Assembly (NCBI GenBank): GCA_900155405.1
Contig: LT700188.1
Coordinates: 434,001-498,000 of the forward strand
Direction of reading: 5' to 3'
Length of the DNA: 64,000 bases
Source: Negativicoccus massiliensis
GTDB lineage: Bacteria; Bacillota; Negativicutes; Veillonellales; Negativicoccaceae
This document shows, in pieces, positions 18,583 through 26,308 of this stretch (within the stretch, counting starts at the first letter, position 1; every line of letters begins with the position of its first letter). The position numbers and the translations under genes are program-made. The notes under the pieces were generated by a model, which saw nothing but the letters and a program-made list of their open reading frames with translations, was not told where the DNA came from and did not search any database.

Positions 18583-19740
18583 GTTTTCAGGCGTAACGTC
18601 CTCATCGTGCATAATTTTGCCGGTAACATAATGTCGATCCACCACAATCGACAACTTATATTCGGGATAGCGAGCGTGAATCATATGACTTACCTGTCGA
18701 TAAATCGTCTCGTCATCATCTCGTATGCCGTCTTCTGCTTGAAAAAAAAAATGAACCGCCCAGATATCCCCCTGTTGTGTCGCGAAAAAGTCATGGACAT
18801 CCCAACGCGGATTTACCTGCGCAACCAGCCGACGCACATTGTTTTCAACCGCAAGCGTCGCCGGATTGGAAACGTTACGCGGATCCACATGCACCAACGA
18901 TTGCGCCTTATACTCATCGCGCAAACGCCGCTCAATCGAATCCGCAACGTGATGCGCTTCCAGCAAATTCATCCGACTGTCGACCTCAATATGAATGCTT
19001 AAAAAACGGAGCCCGGGTCCATAATCATGCACAATTAAATCATGGGCGCCTTCCACCCCCGGCATATCCGTCACGGCGGTCAATATCTCCTGCTCTTCCG
19101 CCAGGCTGATTCCCTTGCCTAAAAGCTTATCTACGCCCATATAAAGAACTTTCATTCCCGTATATAAAAGTGCAAGCGATACCAGCGCGCCAATATACTC
19201 ATCAATTTGCCAGCCGCCAACGTACTGCGCTCCAATGGCCAGCAAAACGCCTGCCGTCATTAAGAAATCGCTGGCGGCATCTGCGGTAAGCGCGGCTAAA
19301 ATATCAGATCCGCCGCGCGTTTTTAAGCGGCGAAAAAAAAGCACTAATCCCAATTGTACAATAAGTGACAACACCAATACTGCAATCAGAACCGGCTCTA
19401 TGACAAGATATTGCGGATAAATGATCCTATGTAATGCTTCCGCGCCGACGCCAAATCCGGCCAGTAAAATGATGACGCCGATAACACTTGTCGCCACGTA
19501 TTCGATGCGGGCCTGTCCGAACGGATGCTCGCGGTTGACAGGTTTACCCATCATATACAGCGACAGCGCAATCATAAAAGAACTACCGATATCTGTAAGA
19601 TCATGTAGCCCGTCACCAACGACCGCGACCGATCCGAACCAGTAACCGAGACCCATTTTACCGCCGGAGAGCAATACTTTGATTACGGTATAGACCAGCA
19701 ATAGAAGGCCGATTTGTTTTCTATGCTGCGTATTTTCCAT
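18565..19740 (-). CDS. Cation diffusion facilitator (CDF) transporter, sequence corrupted by an adapter insert
   Basis: Membrane antiporter exporting Zn/Co/Fe/Mn-type divalent cations. N-terminal region with about six TM segments. Metal-site motifs: GDGLHDLTDIGSS (TM2) and the TM5 DAASDFLMT. A cytoplasmic ferredoxin-like domain starts near residue 210, with a second similar region near the C-terminus (VNPRWDVHDF). The stretch encoding FFQAEDGIRD (minus strand, 18718-18751) is exactly an Illumina adapter plus poly-A and is not real protein. Flanking sequence stays in one frame (WAVHF before, DDETIYRQ after), so the true gene is probably intact but differs here in sequence and possibly length. 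Metal specificity cannot be read. Confidence 0.85.
   Translation of the reverse strand: MENTQHRKQIGLLLLVYTVIKVLLSGGKMGLGYWFGSVAVVGDGLHDLTDIGSSFMIALSLYMMGKPVNREHPFGQARIEYVATSVIGVIILLAGFGVGAEALHRIIYPQYLVIEPVLIAVLVLSLIVQLGLVLFFRRLKTRGGSDILAALTADAASDFLMTAGVLLAIGAQYVGGWQIDEYIGALVSLALLYTGMKVLYMGVDKLLGKGISLAEEQEILTAVTDMPGVEGAHDLIVHDYGPGLRFLSIHIEVDSRMNLLEAHHVADSIERRLRDEYKAQSLVHVDPRNVSNPATLAVENNVRRLVAQVNPRWDVHDFFATQQGDIWAVHFFFQAEDGIRDDDETIYRQVSHMIHARYPEYKLSIVVDRHYVTGKIMHDEDVTPENLTNSR
18718..18751 (+). other. Embedded Illumina P7 adapter plus poly-A (assembly artefact)
   Basis: Positions 18718-18741 equal the 24-nt reverse complement of the Illumina P7 flow-cell oligonucleotide (begins ATCTCGTATGCC, ends TTCTGCTTG). 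Ten A residues (18742-18751) follow immediately, the usual read-through tail. On the minus strand it translates as the well-known contaminant peptide FFQAEDGIRD. It is not biological sequence. Bases here replace or interrupt the real cation-efflux gene. Confidence 0.96.
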
Positions 19741-19754
19741 AACTTCCCCCGGAA

Positions 19755-19784
19755 TAGAAAGACGTCCTACCGAAGTAGAACGTC
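19755..19784 (-). terminator. Terminator after the PC4-like gene
   Basis: Minus-strand stem GACGTTCTAC / GTAGGACGTC closed by a TTCG tetraloop, followed by TTTCTATT. Confidence 0.75.
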
Positions 19785-19800
19785 ATGTGTACGTCATTTG

Positions 19801-20031
19801 TTAAAATTCATCAAAGTCCATTTCGTTCAAAATGTCTTTCAGCTTTAACAACTCTTCTTTTGTCAATGTCAAACCTTTCGTCATGGCGTTATATTCCGGC
19901 TCCCAGCTGCGCAAATCAAATTTTGCAGCGCGACCGTTCCAGCTTGTAAAAGTCAGCTGCTTTTTCCAACCGTCACGGTTGGTCGAAAGATCGCCAAGTA
20001 CTTTTTCAATTTCAAAATTAATTGTGGCCAT
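19801..20031 (-). CDS. YdbC/PC4-like single-stranded nucleic-acid-binding protein
   Basis: 76-residue protein starting MATINFEIEKVLG. It resembles the bacterial YdbC family, which has a PC4 fold that binds single-stranded DNA: the pattern ...WKKQLTFTSWNGRAAKFDLRSWEPE followed by an acidic helix (LTKEELLKLKDILNEMDF) is typical. The start at 20031 matches the family; an in-frame ATG 51 bp upstream has no ribosome-binding site. It is transcribed alone, divergent from the MFS gene, with its own promoter and terminator. The physiological role is unknown. Confidence 0.85.
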   Translation of the reverse strand: MATINFEIEKVLGDLSTNRDGWKKQLTFTSWNGRAAKFDLRSWEPEYNAMTKGLTLTKEELLKLKDILNEMDFDEF

Positions 20032-20077
20032 TTTTTTCACACTCCTATTTTTTCCCAGTATTCTCGCATTAATTACA

Positions 20078-20106
20078 ATCATAGCATATGTAAATGGTGC
20101 TTACAA
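20078..20106 (-). promoter_or_regulatory. Promoter of the PC4-like gene
   Basis: Minus strand TTGTAA (20101-20106), 17 bp ending in TGC, TATGAT (20078-20083). Confidence 0.6.
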
Positions 20107-20147
20107 CTATTTACCGTTTGGCGCTACTTATCCGGGCAAACTCGATA

Positions 20148-20156
20148 TGCTATCAT
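20148..20156 (+). promoter_or_regulatory. Extended -10 promoter of the MFS gene
   Basis: TGC then TATCAT (20151-20156), 36 bp before the start codon. No clear -35. It is divergent from the PC4-like promoter 45 bp away. Confidence 0.5.
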
Positions 20157-20192
20157 AATGAGAGAAATATGTTCGGATAAGGAGATTCTTTC

Positions 20193-21440
20193 ATGCTCGC
20201 TTTGATTTATCGTACTTTCCCGGCAATGTCGGAAGTGTACTTTCGTCGTTTCTGGCTGAGCCAATGGGTCGCTTTGATCGGTCTATGGATGCAACTTACC
20301 GCGCAACAATGGCTGGTCTATTCATTGACCGGTTCACCGTTGTTGCTCGGTCTTTTGGGCGTCGCGCAATTCGGTCCGATCATGCTCTTTTCATTACCGG
20401 CCGGTGTTTTGGTAGATCGCATCGCCAAACGCTCCCTCGTTCGTTTTACACAGGCGGCTTATTTCGTGCAAGCGCTCCTGCTCGCATTGCTCGTTTTCAC
20501 CGGTTGGGTCAATTACTATAATGTATTATTCTTAGCTTTCCTCTACGGTTGCATTCAAACCATCGACACTCCGGCGCGGCAATCGTATGTCGCGGAGTTG
20601 GTACAGCCGCAGAATCTGCGCAGCGCCATCAGCATGAACTCCGCCAACTTCAACGTCGCCCGCATGATCGGCCCGGCCATCGCCGCGGTAGTGATGGCTA
20701 AATACGGCGCGGGATGGCTTTTTTTCGCCAACGCCGTTTTGATGATCCCGGTACTTTGGACGTATTGGAATTTACCGATCGTCGGCGCGCCCAAAGCCAA
20801 GGAGCAAGCCCAAACGCCATTGTCGGATATGCGTGACGGCATTTCATATGCGGCGCACAACATGCCCGTTTACAGCACGTTAACCGTGCTCTTCATCATT
20901 TCCACTTTTATTATGAATTATAATGTCATCGCGCCGGTATATGCGGATTTAATTTTGCACCGCGGTGTGACCGGATTCGGACTGATCACGTCAGCGATCG
21001 GTGTCGGTTCTTTCACCGCCGCCCTACTTTCCGCTTCGCTTGCCGACGGTCGTCCCAGTGCGCGGCTTCTGTTCGGTAGCGCCTTAACGGCCACTTCATT
21101 GCTGTTTATTTTAGCGTTATTTGATTCGTTCTATTTGGCGCTTGGCATGTTCGCCGTGTTCGGCTTCTTCGTGTTGACCTTTTTAATCAGCGCCAATACG
21201 TTGGTGCAAATGAATACGGATCTTGCCTATCGCGGTCGGATTTTATCATTGTATTCGCTTGTTTTCTTAGGCGCGACGCCGCCCGGCAATCTGCTGACCG
21301 GTTGGCTGATCGAATGGCTCGGCGTGCGTTTCGGCATCATGACTTGCGCGCTGCTCTCTTTCCTTTTGCTGATTCCGATCGGTCGCCATGTTTACCTGCG
21401 CCTGCAGAAGGATCCCCATGCGTTTCAGATGGATTCTTAA
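20193..21440 (+). CDS. MFS transporter (MFS_3 / enterobactin-exporter-like)
   Basis: 415-residue inner-membrane protein with about 12 TM helices. The N-terminal FRRFWLSQWVALIGLWMQ is characteristic of the MFS_3 group, and the loop 2-3 motif is degenerate (LPAGVLVDRIAKRSLVRFTQ). A further diagnostic stretch is DTPARQSYVAELVQPQNLRSAISMN. Family members export siderophores or drugs, but the substrate cannot be told. AGGAGA lies before the ATG. It is monocistronic, ending at a bidirectional hairpin shared with ompM. Confidence 0.85.
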   Translation: MLALIYRTFPAMSEVYFRRFWLSQWVALIGLWMQLTAQQWLVYSLTGSPLLLGLLGVAQFGPIMLFSLPAGVLVDRIAKRSLVRFTQAAYFVQALLLALLVFTGWVNYYNVLFLAFLYGCIQTIDTPARQSYVAELVQPQNLRSAISMNSANFNVARMIGPAIAAVVMAKYGAGWLFFANAVLMIPVLWTYWNLPIVGAPKAKEQAQTPLSDMRDGISYAAHNMPVYSTLTVLFIISTFIMNYNVIAPVYADLILHRGVTGFGLITSAIGVGSFTAALLSASLADGRPSARLLFGSALTATSLLFILALFDSFYLALGMFAVFGFFVLTFLISANTLVQMNTDLAYRGRILSLYSLVFLGATPPGNLLTGWLIEWLGVRFGIMTCALLSFLLLIPIGRHVYLRLQKDPHAFQMDS

Positions 21441-21513
21441 AGCGTCAGCAAACCGGAACATTCACTGCAACGCATATGTATCACCAAAACATTTCTTTTC
21501 TTCATTTGCGCAA

Positions 21514-21544
21514 TAAAAAAAGAGGCGTTTAACGCCTCTTTTTT
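21514..21544. terminator. Bidirectional terminator between MFS and ompM
   Basis: Stem AAGAGGCGTT / AACGCCTCTT with A- and T-runs on either side, between two convergent genes. Confidence 0.9.
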
Positions 21545-21553
21545 GTTTCTTCA

Positions 21554-22858
21554 TTAGAAGAAGTAGTTGAGTTCAACGCCCCACATGTTGCCATCACGAC
21601 CCGCAATATCTTCAGCAAATTCATCGTCAGCATCAACATCAATGTTAAATGCGTAGTAAGCGCTCAGCATAACATTTTCTGCCGGTACGAAGCTGGCCTG
21701 CGCCTGCCAGTAGGTTGTTTTACCGTAGAAAGAGAGCTCCATCGGATCGCCGAGCGTCATGGTCGTGCCGCCTAAGTAAGCTCCTGGTTCAACGCTTACA
21801 TAGTCAGCACCGATTTCGAAGGAACCGACTTTGCTCGTGTCGGCAACGCCGAAGAGCAAACCGGCCGTCCAGAGTTCCGGATCGTTGTAGACCTTCGTGT
21901 TGCGTACATAGTCGCCACGGAGCTGCAGCGCATCGTTGAACTGGTAGTTCAAGCCGGCGCCCCAGAATTCCAGGTCGTCTTCTTCAAATACGGGAGCACC
22001 AGTTTGGTCTACGCCATTTTCAAGTTTAGCATCCTGCGCGTTCAGGTAGAAAGCGGCAACGCCAAGACCATCCGTCAAGTCGGTCCCCGCCTGTACGAAC
22101 CAAGCTTTCGGAGTTTTGCCATCAAAGCCATGTTCTTTCGCCTCATCGGTGAACGCTTTCATGTAGCCGTAGCCGACTGCCAAATTAACGTCTTTACCGA
22201 AGTCAACTTCCACGCCATCGAAAGTATCATCATAGAATACGCCGGTCGCGCCGAGAGTCAAGTCGTAACGGCCTGCTTTCGCGCCGAAGTTATCGTTGAA
22301 ACCGTGTTCGATATACAAGTTATCAAGAGTCAAGTCCGGATCTTCTGTGTCGCTGTCGAAACCGAAGTCGCCCGAGCTGATGAGTGCGGTTACCATGGTG
22401 TTGTCCGATACTTTCGCGTTAGCCTGCAGGCGAACACGCATATCGAAGTAATCATCATCGCTTTCGTCCATGTAGCGAACGCGAGCGTCACCGGTCAATT
22501 TTACGTTGCCGACACGGTTTTCCAAGTTGGAAACGCGTACGCCGAGGCTGTTCAGTTCGTTCGCGAATTCGTCAGCCAAACGGTTCAATTGCGCCTGTTG
22601 TTCCGCGTTCAACTGATCCTGTTTCACCATCGCGCGAGCGACCATCTGCGCCATTTCATAACGGGTGATGTTCTGCTGGCCTTTGAATGTTCCGTCCGGG
22701 TATCCTTCAACAACGCCTTCAGCGGCGAGTTGGGATACTGCCTGGTAAGCCCAGTCGTTCGGAGTTACATCCGAGAACGGATTCGGGGCCGCGAATGCTG
22801 TCGTTGCGCCGAGGACGCAAGCAGCTGCCAATACTGTTGCCAATTTTTTGTTCATCAT
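21554..22858 (-). CDS. OmpM-type outer-membrane porin with SLH domain
   Basis: Major outer-membrane porin type of Negativicutes, tethering the outer membrane to peptidoglycan. 434 residues: signal peptide ending AFA (cleavage near residue 24), one SLH domain (NPFSDVTPNDWAYQAVSQL through ITRYEMAQMVARAM), a Gln/Leu-rich coiled coil (about 80-115), then a beta-barrel of alternating polar and hydrophobic strands ending NYFF, a C-terminal Phe as in barrels recognised by BamA. The start at 22858 has AGGAG 7 bases upstream; the GTG at 22864 is closer to the site and rejected. This gene is the best evidence in the window for a diderm host. It has a long 5' leader. Confidence 0.93.
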   Translation of the reverse strand: MMNKKLATVLAAACVLGATTAFAAPNPFSDVTPNDWAYQAVSQLAAEGVVEGYPDGTFKGQQNITRYEMAQMVARAMVKQDQLNAEQQAQLNRLADEFANELNSLGVRVSNLENRVGNVKLTGDARVRYMDESDDDYFDMRVRLQANAKVSDNTMVTALISSGDFGFDSDTEDPDLTLDNLYIEHGFNDNFGAKAGRYDLTLGATGVFYDDTFDGVEVDFGKDVNLAVGYGYMKAFTDEAKEHGFDGKTPKAWFVQAGTDLTDGLGVAAFYLNAQDAKLENGVDQTGAPVFEEDDLEFWGAGLNYQFNDALQLRGDYVRNTKVYNDPELWTAGLLFGVADTSKVGSFEIGADYVSVEPGAYLGGTTMTLGDPMELSFYGKTTYWQAQASFVPAENVMLSAYYAFNIDVDADDEFAEDIAGRDGNMWGVELNYFF

Positions 22859-22998
22859 TGACACTCTCCTTTTACAAAAATATGAATCCCATTGCTCTTT
22901 TTGTGCAGGAGAATCTTGGAATGCGAGTTGCCTGGTTTCCTCTATCCCGCGCTTCTCCCGTTAAACAAGTTAGAGCTCAACTTGCTTAAATTGTAATC

Positions 22999-23007
22999 AT
23001 TATAGCA
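22999..23007 (-). promoter_or_regulatory. ompM promoter (extended -10)
   Basis: Minus strand ATATGC then TATAAT (22999-23004). It implies an untranslated leader of about 130 nt, which contains a small hairpin (CAAGTT...AACTTG, about 22967-22985). Confidence 0.65.
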
Positions 23008-23067
23008 TATATCTTTAAGAATTTGTGAGCATTTATCAGTTTTATTTTAATCGTTTGTCGCATAATT

Positions 23068-23104
23068 AAAATCACCTCCGGGAATATCTCTTGGCGGTGA
23101 TTTT
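23068..23104 (-). terminator. Terminator after uppP
   Basis: Inverted repeat AAAATCACC / GGTGATTTT with a 19-base loop, 22 bp past the uppP stop, T-rich on the minus strand. Confidence 0.65.
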
Positions 23105-23125
23105 CTATGCCGGACTATTTCTTTA

Positions 23126-23920
23126 TTAAAACCAAAAATACAAACAGGTTACCACCGCGAGTAGAAAGCGATAGTACGCGAACGAAGCTAGACTCGAATT
23201 ATTTAAAAATTTTAGGAACCACAGCACCGATGCATAAGCAACGACGGCGGCGGTAACAAAACCCAACGCAAAAATGCCGAAATCACTCCAGTGCAAATAC
23301 CGCCAAATTTTCAACAAATCATAAGTGCATGCTACAAACATCAACGGCGCGGCCATGATGAACGAAAAATCCGCGGCCGCTTTACGGGAAACGCCGAGTA
23401 AAAGACCGCCGGAAATCGTTGAGCCGCTACGCGAAAAGCCTGGCCATAAAGAAAGGATCTGAAACACGCCGATCAGAATCGCCTGTTTTGTCGTAATGGC
23501 GTCGACATCGGCAGTACGCGTTCGAATATTGACACGTTCCGCAAACAACATCAGGATGCCGCCCAGGATCAAACCGATAACGACTGTTTGCCAGCCGAAT
23601 AAATACGTCTTAATAAAGTGATGCGTCAGGTAGCCGACCGCCATCGCCGGCAGCATCGCGCAAACCAGATTGTAGCAGGAAGTGCCGCGTTTTTTGAACC
23701 AGTTTTCGCGCCGCAACATCATTTTAAATTTATCCTTATAAATCAAAAGCACAGACAAAATAGCGCCCAACTGAATAAATACTTCAAAAACGCTTTCTTT
23801 AGTACCTGAAAACCCGATCATATCTCCGACAATAATCATGTGTCCGGTGCTGGATACCGGAATATATTCGGTTAAACCTTCCACAATACCGATGATTAAC
23901 GCGGCCAAATATTCAGACAT
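23126..23920 (-). CDS. uppP: Undecaprenyl-diphosphatase UppP/BacA
   Basis: Integral membrane phosphatase that recycles undecaprenyl pyrophosphate for cell-wall synthesis and gives bacitracin tolerance. 264 residues with the two active-site loops EGLTEYIPVSSTGHMI (residues 14-29) and PGFSRSGSTISGGLLLG, and about seven or eight TM helices. It lies 24 bp after a Nudix gene and is probably co-transcribed with it. Confidence 0.97.
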   Translation of the reverse strand: MSEYLAALIIGIVEGLTEYIPVSSTGHMIIVGDMIGFSGTKESVFEVFIQLGAILSVLLIYKDKFKMMLRRENWFKKRGTSCYNLVCAMLPAMAVGYLTHHFIKTYLFGWQTVVIGLILGGILMLFAERVNIRTRTADVDAITTKQAILIGVFQILSLWPGFSRSGSTISGGLLLGVSRKAAADFSFIMAAPLMFVACTYDLLKIWRYLHWSDFGIFALGFVTAAVVAYASVLWFLKFLNNSSLASFAYYRFLLAVVTCLYFWF

Positions 23921-23944
23921 ACTTGTTCCTCCTGCATGTAATTC

Positions 23945-24451
23945 TTAGATCAACAAACCTTGATGAAACAATTCGTTCAATACCGTTCGATCGGTCGGGA
24001 ATGCCAGCTCCGGCAGATCTCGGTAGTGAAAATAACGCGCATCCGCCGCGTCATCTGCGGCTTGCAAATTCCCGCCCGTTACTTTGCAAATAAACCAGCA
24101 GCCGACACTGAGCGCAGCCGGCTGATGAAAGTTGGACTCGACTTCATAGATACGCTCGGCGATAACGGTAAGTCCCGTTTCCTCCGCCATTTCCCGAGTC
24201 AATGCGTCGCGGATATCTTCGCCCCACTCAATATGACCGCAGGGAATGCACCATTTCCCCGGATAGGTTTCGCCGACGGCGCGTTGTACCAGCAGTATCT
24301 CGCCGGACTCATTCAAAACAATTCCCGCCACGGCCGCCATCGGATTGCGATACAAAAATTTTTCGCAATGCGGGCAATACAAGCGCGACTGTTCTTTATT
24401 CGTTTTCGTTACCAGGGGTGTGCCGCAATACGGGCAATAGCGATAGTCCAT
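23945..24451 (-). CDS. Nudix hydrolase with N-terminal zinc ribbon
   Basis: 168 residues. The N-terminal zinc ribbon (CPYCGTPL ... CPHCEKF) is followed by a Nudix domain with a full Nudix box, GHIEWGEDIRDALTREMAEE. The arrangement resembles NudC-like and other zinc-ribbon Nudix proteins, but the C-terminal NudC signature is not seen, so the substrate is open. It is preceded by a terminator and followed closely by uppP. Confidence 0.88.
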   Translation of the reverse strand: MDYRYCPYCGTPLVTKTNKEQSRLYCPHCEKFLYRNPMAAVAGIVLNESGEILLVQRAVGETYPGKWCIPCGHIEWGEDIRDALTREMAEETGLTVIAERIYEVESNFHQPAALSVGCWFICKVTGGNLQAADDAADARYFHYRDLPELAFPTDRTVLNELFHQGLLI

Positions 24452-24464
24452 GCCGCCTCCACAA

Positions 24465-24496
24465 AAAAGAAGAACCGCTTCCGCAGAAGCGGTTCC
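24465..24496 (-). terminator. Terminator after the BrxF-like gene
   Basis: Stem GAACCGCTTC / GAAGCGGTTC with a 4-base loop, then TTCTTTTTTG on the minus strand, 14 bp past the stop. Confidence 0.85.
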
Positions 24497-24509
24497 TCAG
24501 CTATGGTTA

Positions 24510-24974
24510 TCAGTCCAGCGTAATGACCTGTTTTGGATCATCAATGTCAAAACTGAAATAATTTTCTTTGCTGTTATGTTCCAATTTTAAAGTCTTACCG
24601 TCAAACGAGCCGCGCCAGCCAACGATAATGGTATGATCCTGACTGAGTTTTTTAATAACTTCCAGCGGTTCCAATTTAAAGATCGGTGCGAAAAGGATTT
24701 CCACGCCGTCTAAAATCACGACACCCGCAGCAAGCGCCTTGAATGCTTTCACAAACGATTCTTTCGCTTCCACCTTGCGCTCTTCGTTTTCCATTTCAAA
24801 CAGTTTTTCCATTAAGAGCTCTTTGGCTTCTACGTAAGTATAGTCTTCCGCTTGTTCCACTTCCCGCAAAAGTTTGCTTTTCCCCGAACCGGCACCGCCG
24901 ACCACAAAGAGCAACTTTTCCGGTAATTCCTGAACTTCCTGTACACGTGCCTTTACATCTGCTACTGTCACCAT
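24510..24974 (-). CDS. Small P-loop ATPase resembling BREX type-3 protein BrxF
   Basis: 154 residues. Walker A GGAGSGKSK at 26-34, then an acidic helical middle, a Walker-B-like strand AGVVILDGVEILF (about 84-96), and the distinctive FKLEPLEVIKKLSQDHTIIVGWRG ... GKTLKLEH segment. From memory this layout and the final strand pattern match BrxF, the small ATPase of BREX type 3 phage-defence loci. No pglZ, brxC, methylase or helicase gene is near; neighbours are a Nudix gene and a secreted protein. It has its own terminator. Function outside BREX is unknown. A different small AAA-like family remains possible. Confidence 0.7.
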   Translation of the reverse strand: MVTVADVKARVQEVQELPEKLLFVVGGAGSGKSKLLREVEQAEDYTYVEAKELLMEKLFEMENEERKVEAKESFVKAFKALAAGVVILDGVEILFAPIFKLEPLEVIKKLSQDHTIIVGWRGSFDGKTLKLEHNSKENYFSFDIDDPKQVITLD

Positions 24975-25033
24975 GCTATCACGCCCCTGTACAATTTTGT
25001 TATGGTTATTATAATATAGATTTTCCGAAATGG

Positions 25034-26194
25034 CTAGACTTGAGGTTCTGATTTATCTTGTGACTTACGAGTGAAACCGTATCGTTCCTCCGACGTAGCC
25101 GCCTGACTGATTCGCCCCTGTGTCAAAATGATATCCGTCAGTTGATCTTTTTCCGTATCCAGCACAAAGACCAGGTAAATTCGTTTCGCAAGATTTTGCG
25201 GATAATACAATAATGCGGTCTGCTGTTGATCGCCGACATGCACGATGGCATTCGGCTCGCCGTAAACATGCGTCACGGTAGAAAGGCTGTCACCAATCGC
25301 AATGCCTTTATCCGTCGCCGCATTCGTATTGCGTAAAAATACGCGTTTTATTTTTTGCGTCTTACTGTCTACCGTTACCCCGAAGTCACCATGCATCCAA
25401 ATTTCGGTTTCTCCCTGCGTCAAATGCGTTTCCCACTCCGACCAGGAGGGCTCTTGGTACATTGTTCCCGGAACAAATCCCAATAGCGATGCCGGCGTAT
25501 TTACGGTGAATGACAAGTCCTGTTTCTCTTTGGACACGGAGACATATGCCAGCTGCATGGACTTTACCTGCAATTCATGTATCGCAAAGGTCAATTCGTA
25601 AGTAATTTCATTTTCGTACAACCGGTAACGATAGTAAGAAGTTTTTGTCAACGGATCGTACTCTACGAGAGAAGGAGTACCGTATACGCGGATCACATTT
25701 TCACGACTGTTGCCGATGCCGATACCGCGCGATGTCATGAGCTTTGCTTTGGTAACTGTAAGCGCGCTGATTCCGGTCAGCGTTCGCGTCGGTTCCACGC
25801 CGATAGTCGCAGCCGTTTTTTGATCATACGGCAAGCCCTGTTGCACTGCCGCATCCGCGTCTTCAAAATGGTAGCGATCAATATGATTGCCTCGCACGAT
25901 CGTAAGAGGTGCTCCCAGCACGTCAGTTAATTTCTCCGGGTCGTCACCGAGGCGCAGACCTCCTACGGAAAAATCTTGCGCCGCAAGCGGTTCGTTTTGA
26001 ATTTCAGCAACACTCCATACGAGCATCTTCTGATTTCCGTCAGGCCCCGTTTCCTGACGCGCGGCACCGGCCGCTGAATTGACTCCCGGCGGCGTCACCG
26101 GCTTGGTTGTCATATCCGCTTGTGCTGCGGCAAAACACGGTAATGACAGTACACATGCGGCGATCAAGAATTTTTGTAAGCTGTAATTTTTCAT
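25034..26194 (-). CDS. Secreted protein with three BamE/SmpA-like repeats
   Basis: Not recognised as a named protein. 386 residues with a Sec signal peptide (residues 1-25, ends AAA). Three similar units are visible: FSVGGLRLGDDPEKLTDVLGAP (about 75-100), GIGIGNSRENVIRVYGTP (about 160-180) and GIAIGDSLSTVTHVYGEP (about 290-310). Each has the pattern hydrophobic-x-G-(D/N)-S...V..(V/L)(Y/L)G.P seen at the start of BamE/SmpA/OmlA modules. No lipobox Cys, so a soluble periplasmic protein is likely. The start at 26194 follows GGAGG by 6 bases. It is divergent from the SIMPL-domain gene. A cell-envelope role is inferred. Confidence 0.65.
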   Translation of the reverse strand: MKNYSLQKFLIAACVLSLPCFAAAQADMTTKPVTPPGVNSAAGAARQETGPDGNQKMLVWSVAEIQNEPLAAQDFSVGGLRLGDDPEKLTDVLGAPLTIVRGNHIDRYHFEDADAAVQQGLPYDQKTAATIGVEPTRTLTGISALTVTKAKLMTSRGIGIGNSRENVIRVYGTPSLVEYDPLTKTSYYRYRLYENEITYELTFAIHELQVKSMQLAYVSVSKEKQDLSFTVNTPASLLGFVPGTMYQEPSWSEWETHLTQGETEIWMHGDFGVTVDSKTQKIKRVFLRNTNAATDKGIAIGDSLSTVTHVYGEPNAIVHVGDQQQTALLYYPQNLAKRIYLVFVLDTEKDQLTDIILTQGRISQAATSEERYGFTRKSQDKSEPQV

Positions 26195-26308
26195 TATATC
26201 CTCCACGGTGCTTGATTTAACCGTTTATTTCCCTTGCTCTCAATTATACCAAAATGCGATGTGGTAAAATATTCTTAGATAGATTTTGTTTTTAAAGGAG
26301 GGTTTTCT

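Noticed and set aside
22870-22990. A known riboswitch class in the ompM leader
   Set aside because: No conserved core of any class I know is visible; kept only as a structured-leader observation.
24510-24974. A complete BREX type 3 defence island
   Set aside because: Only the BrxF-like gene is present; neighbours are housekeeping or envelope genes.
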